NCBI RefSeq assembly: GCF_030272615.1
Contig: NC_081406.1
Location: 265,701,192 to 265,765,191, forward strand
Origin: Cryptomeria japonica
Taxonomy: Eukaryota > Streptophyta > Pinopsida > Cupressales > Cupressaceae
DNA: 64,000 nt
Direction of reading: 5' to 3'
The notes under the pieces were generated by a model. The model had not been told where the DNA came from and searched no databases. It saw only the letters and a program-made list of their open reading frames with translations. Position numbers and translations under genes: made by a program. Every line of letters begins with the position of its first letter. Position 1 is the first letter of the stretch. Shown here in pieces: positions 57,121 to 64,000 of the stretch.

Positions 57121-58677
57121 GTAGATTCAATCACTGAACATGCAAACTCATCATCACATTAGTATATTCCAAAATGAGATATCAAAGAGAATAATGTTGT
57201 AGACCATATGACCCAAATACCAAATCAACATCTGATCTGATTTGCCAAACATGTCCACACTCAAGTACCATAGTCAAGGAAGCAAATAAGCATCAAGGAG
57301 ATAAGAACAACCTCCTAACATCAAACCAAATCACCACAAACATGACTATGTCATGTCAATGCAAAACATGTACCTGCATACCCATGACACCATGTTGTAC
57401 CTGCACTCAACTATCACCCACATGAAACTTCAAGTCTCAAATCATGTCCTCAAATCGAGAACAACTTGTGTACCTGTCACCATCAAAGCCCAACTCTGAA
57501 AAACACCTGTAAACCTCTCCAAGCTCATCAAACTGACAATATAACAACACCACAATGTATTCAACTGAACATGCTCTCTAATGCCTATTTGAAATCCAAA
57601 ATCCGATTCCGTATGCAAAAATTATAACAAATTTTTTGTAAAGGAGAATATCAAGGTTATAGGCCCCAAAAATTGATCAAAGCATCAAAACCATGAGACC
57701 AAACCTATACCAAACTATAGTGCTCAGAATTATCTTTCCAACGAGTATAAGAAGTCAAAAAACGGGCTTCCCGGGTGAAAGTTATGCTCCATTGAATAAA
57801 AACAACCCATTTCCTTTTATGGAAATAATTTGTGGATTTTCAAAATTTCCATATCTCTGGACCTGAAATCACATCCATTTTGGTTTAATTCTTCAAAACG
57901 AAAAAACTAATTAAAATTGTTTGTAATTAACATTTGTGGTGGTTGTAGTTTATTTTTATTGGCATTTTATTTAACATGGCGGTTTTTTGTTTTAACGCTC
58001 AATGTGCGGGGCCTCGGTGGTGTGGCCATCGATGGGGGCTCGGTACCCCTAACCGACAAGGTACTGCGGGCCTTGTAGTATTGTAGGCACCCACAAGTAC
58101 TGCGGTCTACGCGGGGTGCCCATGGGATGCAAGTACGATCTGCCCCATAGGTCAAAAATAATTTTTTTTTCATTTAATCACTTTTTTAAGAGCTGACCCC
58201 CAAAATATATTTTTTTAATAGAATTTATTTGTAGGTACAAATTTTTGCAACGAGAATATTTTTTTTAAATTTTTTTGTAGACTGTATACACAAATTTGAC
58301 GATCGTTGCAACTACCAATCAAAATATTTTGCAATATTTTCATCTGTATACAAAATAGGGGAATTTTTATATCAATTTTCATTTCTTAGCCAACCTGAAT
58401 CCATCCATGAGGTCCGTTTTTTGCCATGAGACCAAATATGAAAGATCACACCCAAAACCCTCATTCAAATTATTTTTCAATGATGCCCTAGATTGACCAA
58501 AATTCTTCCAACCCCAAATCTCCAAAAAAACCATCATAACAACAAACCCAAATAACATAGATGTGTAATAACAACCTGCAAAACCATATATCTTGCCTTG
58601 TCTTTTCATTCTTTCATGTATTCATGGATTCCAACTAGGGTTATAAACACCATTAAACCAATAACTTTGATACCACT
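57121..58677 (-). other. Interior of the LARD-like element, 5' side; non-coding
   Basis: It continues the LARD interior after the GTAGA duplication and ends at the primer site (58658-58675). Small ORFs show no retroviral motif. A GC-richer patch lies at 57980-58150. No gag is seen where it would be expected after the primer site. Confidence 0.7.
58658..58675 (-). promoter_or_regulatory. Primer-binding site of the LARD-like element
   Basis: Minus-strand TGGTATCAAAGTTATTGG lies 2 nt after the 5' LTR end (CCTTACA). The first 11 bases match the initiator Met tRNA site with one change, pointing to copia-type ancestry. Confidence 0.8.
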
Positions 58678-59395
58678 TGTAAGGAAACTTGCAGCCATCA
58701 TTATGATAATTTTCACATAACTGATTTTAACATTTTAATCAAATCAACACTTAGAAGCCACATGCAAAGAATATAAAACATACCTATGAATATGTGACAC
58801 AAGATATATCCTGAGAAAACCCTTATGAGAGAAAAACCCAGTCTCCAAAAGCATAATCCACCATGTATTATCAACAATGTGTCCATTACAATACAACTAT
58901 GGAAAGCCTTCAAAAACCCAACCATAACCAAACACTCAATGTGAATAAGCATGAAGTAACACATCCCATGCCATGCTTCCTCCTTCACAAATGCTAACCT
59001 GGCTAACTCAAACAACTATCCTTGTGGTGCTTTTATAGAGACAAGCAACCACAAAACCACCAAGTGGTATTACATCAAAACCCTATGACAATAAAATATA
59101 ATATTTTTCCTACCTACCCTTGAACCACATTTATTATTGGGTACTTCATCACAATTACATTCCTCTGTATTAAGTAAATACATTATAATAATACCAATGT
59201 GTCAATACAACTCATCAGGTGGTTACAAGAATATTCCAAGGGAATCTGTACATGTTGCACATTCATCTAGGTGTTTCTAGGTGCAACAATATAATATGAT
59301 ATTACAATATAATTCCATGTCCACCTCACACAATAATAAAATAATACAACAGTAAAACATTATTATGCAAGGTGTACAACACCATTTTCTCAACA
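58678..59395 (-). repeat. 5' LTR of the LARD-like element (718 bp)
   Basis: Plus-strand ends are TGTAAGGAAACTTG and TTTTCTCAACA, followed by GATTA. Compared with its partner it has an extra segment near 59250 (TTGCACATTCATCTAGG). The hairpin-like motif at 58813-58840 has decayed. Confidence 0.92.
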
Positions 59396-59400
59396 GATTA

Positions 59401-60056
59401 GACCTATCACTGTCATGCTTAAGAAAGACCAGCCTTTCAAGTGGACCGATCAGGTGAGAGAGACTTTTAAGAAAATCAAAGAATCTATCTCTTCCACCCT
59501 GATGTTAGTTAATCCAGATCTCTCCAAATATTTCATCATGTATGTCTATAGCGGTGAATACAATATAGCCATGGTGCGAACTCATAAAGATGGAGAAGGA
59601 AAGGGTGAGCACCTTGTGGCATTCCATTTGAGGACTCTTAAGAATTAAGAAGTTAAATACAACTTCATGGAGAGATAAGATTTTTCCATTTTCAAAGGGC
59701 TAAAGAAATTTTGAGATTTGATTGCTTGCAATAAGACAATAGTTTATGTCGCACACCCTGGTGTGTGGGAATATATCAAGGAAGGAGAAATAATAGAAAA
59801 GCAAGCTAATTGGATCACCAAAATTCTAGAGTATGATATTGAGGTTAGGCCAACCAAGATAGTTCATGGAAAAGGATTGTACGAATACATAGCACAAGAA
59901 CTCACAACCGGAGATGAAAGAAACCAGTCGGAGCAGGTTTTGGTTAATCAACCTAAACTTGAAAGCTGTTGGGTAAAGGATAGGATCAGTTTCATGCAGA
60001 CTGGAATATATCCACCAAGTCTCCCTCCCCATAAAATAAGATTATGTAGATTATAG
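59401..60056 (+). pseudogene. End of RT and standard RNase H of the gypsy element
   Basis: The frame resumes RPITVMLKKDQPFKWTDQVR, the RT thumb/connection, then ISSTLMLVNPDLSKYFIMYV, LVAFHLRTLKN and ANWITKILEYDIEVRPTKIV, typical of the gypsy RNase H-like domain. The first catalytic Asp region reads YVYSGEY. Stops at 59646 and others break it. It shows that the element had its normal RNase H in addition to the one before RT. Confidence 0.88.
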
Positions 60057-61216
60057 ATCAATGGTTACACACATGTTGGAGGGTTTCTATTTAAAAGGAA
60101 TTTTGATGGAGCTCTCTTGAGGTGTGTGAGTCAAGAGCAAGCAAAGAAGATCCTCCATGAGTGTCATAACAACCCGGTAGGCAAATATTTTTCTACAAAG
60201 ACTACTGCTATCAAAATCATGTGTGCAGGCTATTTATAGCCCGATATGTTTAATGAATCTCATTCATTAGTCAGATCATGCAAAGAATACCAATTCTTTG
60301 TAGGAAAGACGAAAAATTAGGCTACACCTCTTAACCCCATCATGGTTGACTAGCCTTTTGCACAATAAGGATTGGATTTCATCTGTATGATCAACCCGTC
60401 TTCAAATGTCAGAAACAAATGAATATTGATGATGATAGACTACTTTAATAGGTGGGCGAAAGTGGTTCCCTTGAAGAATGCGACAAAGGCAGAGATCCTA
60501 AACTTTCTGGGGGAACTAGTTGCAAGGTTTGGGTCGCCAAAAATTATCATCTCCGACAACTCCAGAACTTTCTTGGGCTTCAAAATTTTCTAGTTCGCGA
60601 TAAACAATGAAATATTTCTTAAAACATCCTCTAACTATTACCCATAGGGTAATGGTCTTACAAAGTCGACAAATAAGAACCTGATTAGGCTAATCATAAG
60701 GATAGGGTAACAAAAAAAAGGGAATGACACAAATATCTGAAGACAACACTCTGGGCCAACCAGATCACTCCAAAGCAAATATTAAAAACTTCACCATATG
60801 AACTAGTCTACACAAAAGAAGTAGTGCTTCCCATCTCTATGGAGATTCTGACATAGCAGTTGTTAAAATGCTTAGAAGTAGAGGAAAATGGAGCAATGGA
60901 GGTTAGATTGGCAGAATTGCTCGAGCTACAAGAGCACAAAGAGAAAGCATGTGCAACAATGGGTACTCAACAATAAGTTGTCAAAAGATGGTTTGACAAA
61001 AAGACCTCCGATCTTGGTTTTAAGGACGAAGACCTTGTGTTAAAATATAATGAGCGCATAACCAAACCAGGATAACATAAAAAAATCGACTCTTTGTGGG
61101 AAGGTCCGTTTTGTATAAGTCATCGCAAGAAACATAATGCATTTGAGTTAGAAACATTAGAGGGTGAGCCATTAGAGATCCTGGTAAATGGGGTCCATCT
61201 TGAACCATTCCATTAA
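60057..61216 (+). pseudogene. Integrase of the gypsy element
   Basis: The zinc-finger part reads ILHECHNNPVGKYFSTKTTA with CKEYQFFVGK later. The core has GLDFICMINPSS (first Asp), MIDYFNRWAKVVPLKNATKA, IIISDNSRTF (second Asp) and NYYP-stop-GNGLTKSTNKNL, where the catalytic Glu (usual AEST) reads Lys. It ends with LWEGPFCISHRKKHNAFELE and LEILVNGVHLEPFH before TAA at 61214-61216. At least ten stops interrupt it. Confidence 0.88.
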
Positions 61217-61473
61217 GTTTGTTTGTTGATTAGCCTTGTAAATATTGTAGAAAATGTATATTCATGTATAATAGTGGAGTTTTGAGTTTGAGTTAGCAAT
61301 GAAAAGAAATATCTCCCCATAAATTAGAGACACAACAGCACAAAATGCAAGCCAAAAGAGTTATATCTTCATTATAATAATAATATTTACATTGTACAAT
61401 CCAACAGGTGGCTATTAGGCCTATAGATGGAGACACTATAGCATATGAAAAAGGAAAGGGCCTAGTCTATTTC

Positions 61474-62145
61474 TTATTCTTCATCCTTGTTGGAGGAAGA
61501 AACAACAACAATAGGAGGTATTGGAGCAAAGGCTGGGAAGGCAGGTAGCACATCAACATGAGCATGTAGAGAAACAAGATCCAAAAAACCACTATACCAG
61601 TCCAAACCATAGATTGACTCCACGCTCATGAGTCACATGAAGAAATGGATGGCACTTGAAGACCTCATGCGGTGTTGTTCCACATTAGTCATGCAAAATC
61701 CTCCAAGGAAATGAAGCCAAGGGACCACCTTGCCAAGGTCATTGTAAAGCCTGAAGTTTGTTACAGTAGGAATGTCAAGACCTATCACTGCACTATGCAC
61801 AAACTCCTCTAAGCCACTTAGCAAATGTTTTGGAAATACCTCTCTAGTAAGCAAAATGATATTACCTTTGGGCTTTCCTAAGTCCAACAAAGAGGCAACA
61901 CACCAAGAATTAATGCTAGTATTAACTTTGTACCTATCTTCTCTGGTTACAAGATCGTTACCCAAAATTCATTAAATTGCTTCATTTGCCAAGGCAAGTT
62001 TCACCTTGGTCATTCACAACAACCTATTATCTGTTACTTGCCCAATGAAATCCAATTGTGGCTTTGAGCCTACAATTCTAATGGGAGTATCAATCAACAT
62101 TTTCTCTTGGAAGAAGAAGTCTAGCAGAAGCTATAAAGTGGCTAA
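61474..62145 (-). pseudogene. Antisense ORF downstream of gypsy pol, family unknown
   Basis: On the minus strand one frame is kept for about 220 codons, from about LDFFFQEKMLIDTPIRIVGS to the end VVVSSSNKDEE and stop at 61474. Four stops break it (62014, 61972, 61969, 61633), with no indel. Readable stretches include RYKVNTSINSWCVASLLDLG, ILLTREVFPKHLLSGLEEFV and VVPWLHFLGGF. It sits between pol and the expected 3' LTR. Additional antisense ORFs at this position are known in some Tat-group gypsy elements. The protein family is not recognised. Confidence 0.6.
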
Positions 62146-62176
62146 GTGTCTACACTTAGTGTTAGACTTGTGTGAA

Positions 62177-63342
62177 TGTTGTCATTGCTATTAAATTAGT
62201 TATCTGGTTTGTTCTAGATGGTATATGCAGATGAGGTGTGTAGTTTTGATATTGCTATGGAATATGATGCAGTAAGGTGTAGATAATCTTCTAGAGTCAT
62301 TTACAAAAGATCCTCATCTCCATAATTCTGAGTTGTTCTTATTCTAAGTATATATTTGTCCCAGGATCAATTGTGTGTTTTGGTATCAGTTATTTCGGTT
62401 ATGTTAGTTGTATCTTTCATGTCTCATGGTTTGGTTTCTGTGGTATGCATGGAAGTTGTATTTTTGGAGTTTGGAGTTGCTATTTTGTGTTTATGGGTCA
62501 ACATCTATGGGTTCGGTTGACCCCTATCCCATTCCAATAATTAAGGTATATGCATCGGTGAATGAATTGTGTAAGGAAAGCATGTAGAGATATTGCAAAG
62601 GCTGACTTGATTATCATGCTTATGTTTAAGGCTTTATTGGATAACGTGTTTATCTGAGTAGTGTATTACTTGGACTTGGTCGACACATTATCTCGACATG
62701 TAAAATTTTCACGCTGGTATATATATAAGTGTATGAATGCATGGATAAGTGACATGGAATGAACAATAATAAGTAATAGTGTGTAGTGCGAGTTGCATGC
62801 ATCGAAGCAGTTGGAGTAGAGTCAGAGTGTAGACTATGTTGCAGTAATCCTTCATCAGATCTGCTACAGGTGGGTGTGATCAGTAGTATAGAGATCTTTC
62901 ACTGGATCTATTGTAGGTTTTGTGAGTTGTAATATGAGCTTAACCTGGAATTGATTTTATGCATGTGGAGATACAATTTTATTCAGTTCATTTATACTTG
63001 TTGTAGTAAGCATTCCAACAGTGAGCCACTTTTGTAATTTGGCATTGAGCCTCCCAATAGCGAGTCTCCCCATTTTGTGAACACCATATAACTTGTTATA
63101 TTCTCTTGAGAGATATAACTCTCTATGATTTTTCCCATTTGGGTTTTCCACGTATAAATTCCGATGTTCCATTTGTGGCTGTGTTTTCTTGTATAATCTG
63201 CATTTACTATTTAATGTTGATGTGCTTAATGAAATTGACATATCAATAAATGGTATAAGATTTGTAAGAAAGTTTTAGAATCTATGGGAATACTAATTCA
63301 TTCCCCCCTCTTAGTATTTCGATCCCTTCAACCAATCCAACA
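62177..63342 (+). repeat. 5' LTR of copia C (about 1.17 kb; left edge tentative)
   Basis: The right edge is firm: CCAATCCAACA followed by ATTGGTATTAGAGCTTTGG. A TATA box (GGTATATATATAAG) lies near 62716. TTTTTCCCATTTGGGTTTTC lies at 63129-63148 and a C-tract CATTCCCCCCTCTTAGT at 63299-63315, as in the other copia LTRs. The left edge is placed at TGTTGTCATTG because it mirrors the end, but it is not confirmed by a second LTR. Confidence 0.65.
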
Positions 63343-63344
63343 AT

Positions 63345-63361
63345 TGGTATTAGAGCTTTGG
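63345..63361 (+). promoter_or_regulatory. Primer-binding site of copia C
   Basis: TGGTATTAGAGCTTTGG follows the LTR end after AT. It differs from the usual TGGTATCAGAGC by one C-to-T change. Confidence 0.85.
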
Positions 63362-63421
63362 TCCTTTGCTTGAAAGCTTAACCACTTGAGGGGGATCCTT
63401 GTTGGTTGAATTGTGGCACCT

Positions 63422-64000
63422 ATGTGTATGATCAAAGAATTTAAATTGGATGAAGAATTACAGTCAGCTCTTGAAGATATGGAAAGTGCTGAATGAAATA
63501 ATGAGGAATTGAAAGAGAATGTGAAAGTAATGAATGAATGTGTGTAGAAGCTAAGAGAGAAAATCTATAAATTCAATCAGCTGAAACAAGCGAATGAGAT
63601 TGTTAAAGATATGATGTAGAAGATTGAGGAAAAAAATAAGACAGAAGAGGCCCCAAAAGAATCAATCAAGATAAAGATTGAAGAATGTGAGAAGCTAGAG
63701 CAAGAAGTGAAGAAGTTGAAGACAAAGAATAAAATTCTTGATAACAGTAAGCTCTTGGAAGAATTGATCAGCATGTAGAAAACTCATTTGGACAAGACCG
63801 AACTTGTATTTCATCCCGATGAGTGTTTAGATCAGAGCAAAGAAGTTAAGGTAGAAGTTGAGAAGAAATCAGAAGATGTAGGCAAGACCTGCAATTAGAA
63901 TACTAATGTAAGAAGGCCATCGGTTCATCAACTTAATGCACAAAGGTACTCATGTTTTAATGGTTATTGTTTTCAATGCAATAACTTTGGATATAAGGCT
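63422..64000 (+). pseudogene. copia C gag, coiled-coil type, partial
   Basis: A single frame of 193 codons runs from ATG at 63422 to the window end, with five stops (TGA near 63494, then four TAG). It is Lys/Glu-rich and coiled-coil-like (NEELKENVKVMNE, EECEKLEQEVKKLKTKN). Near the end CFNGYCFQCNNFGYKA is the start of a CCHC zinc knuckle in which the His reads Tyr (CAT to TAT). The upstream end of the true gag is uncertain; pol lies outside the window. Confidence 0.75.

Larger units (their letters stand above)
46549..59395 (-). mobile_element. LARD-like non-coding LTR retrotransposon with copia B nested in it
   Basis: LTRs of 701 bp (46549-47249) and 718 bp (58678-59395) enclose the insert, with GATTA duplicated at 46544-46548 and 59396-59400. 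Without copia B the element is about 5.3 kb with a 3.9 kb interior that has no retroviral protein motif. The minus-strand primer site (TGGTATCAAAGTTATTGG) beside the right LTR and the polypurine-like AAGTGGGAGAA beside the left LTR set the orientation. LTRs differ at about 11-12% of sites in the first 260 bp by eye, older than copia B inside it. Confidence 0.9.
41101..62176 (+). mobile_element. Ty3/gypsy retrotransposon, split by a nested insertion (46549-59400) and cut at the right by copia C
   Basis: Left part 41101-46548 and right part 59401-62176 form one element: RT ends ..GKINFVSRFISYFVGMI at the left junction and resumes ..RPITVMLKKDQPFKWTD at the right one, exactly where gypsy RT continues. 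GATTA is duplicated at both junctions. Domain order is gag, protease, RNase H, RT, (insert), RNase H, integrase, antisense ORF. All frames are broken. The order, with an extra RNase H, suggests the Tat group, although the extra RNase H is usually described downstream of RT. Confidence 0.85.

Noticed and set aside
1..64000. CRISPR arrays, bacterial-style operons, tRNA or rRNA genes, toxin genes, endogenous viral genes
   Set aside because: I found no spaced identical repeats, no cloverleaf with A and B boxes that I could support, and no viral movement, coat or envelope motif. The RT-bearing sequences are all LTR retrotransposons by domain order and LTRs.

Overview
This window looks like nuclear DNA from a large, transposon-rich plant genome, most likely a gymnosperm (conifer-type). 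I base that on the density of LTR retrotransposons, the nesting, the age spread between paired LTRs and a 7.8 kb intron in the only host gene I can recognise. The species cannot be fixed from sequence alone. I see no bacterial, organellar, CRISPR or defence-type features.

Host gene: one plus-strand protein gene at 9404-18935 with two coding exons (9404-10939 and 18762-18935). It encodes a 569-residue protein with a long disordered DPF-rich N-terminal region, putative clathrin-adaptor-ear motifs and a C-terminal TPR domain split by the intron. The intron carries a complete gag-only retrotransposon (14062-17644) in the opposite orientation with an intact gag ORF.

Left edge (1-3041): the pol end and 3' LTR of a Ty1/copia element (copia A), coding frame preserved but with seven in-frame stops. 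The stretch 3042-9000 is AT-rich with no recognisable gene and a 300 bp TA-type microsatellite.

Middle (18936-41100): downstream flank of the host gene with small tandem duplications and a GC-rich segment; a 6.15 kb non-autonomous LTR element (22750-28903) with unfamiliar minus-strand ORFs; a decayed gypsy LTR/gag/protease (31357-33730); a 1.1 kb LINE insertion with a 17 bp target duplication that carries ORF1 but no ORF2 (34321-35419); a gypsy integrase fragment (37785-38205, minus); and a decayed coiled-coil-like ORF of unknown family (40019-41100, minus).

Right third (41101-64000): a nest of elements that can be read from target-site duplications. A plus-strand Ty3/gypsy element (from about 41101) is split at 46548 and resumes at 59401. 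The insert (46549-59395, target duplication GATTA) is a non-coding LARD-like LTR element on the minus strand. That element is itself split by a full-length minus-strand Ty1/copia element (copia B, 49612-57120, target duplication GTAGA). LTR divergence estimated by eye agrees with this order (about 12% for the LARD, about 5% for copia B). The gypsy element has an unusual layout: an RNase H domain between protease and RT, a second RNase H after RT, integrase, then an antisense ORF. It is cut off at about 62177 by the 5' LTR of another copia element (copia C), whose decayed gag runs off the window.

Most retroelement genes are pseudogenes. Many stops fit C-to-T change at CAG, CAA or CGA codons, as expected for methylated, silenced DNA. 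The clear exception is the intact gag of the intronic element.
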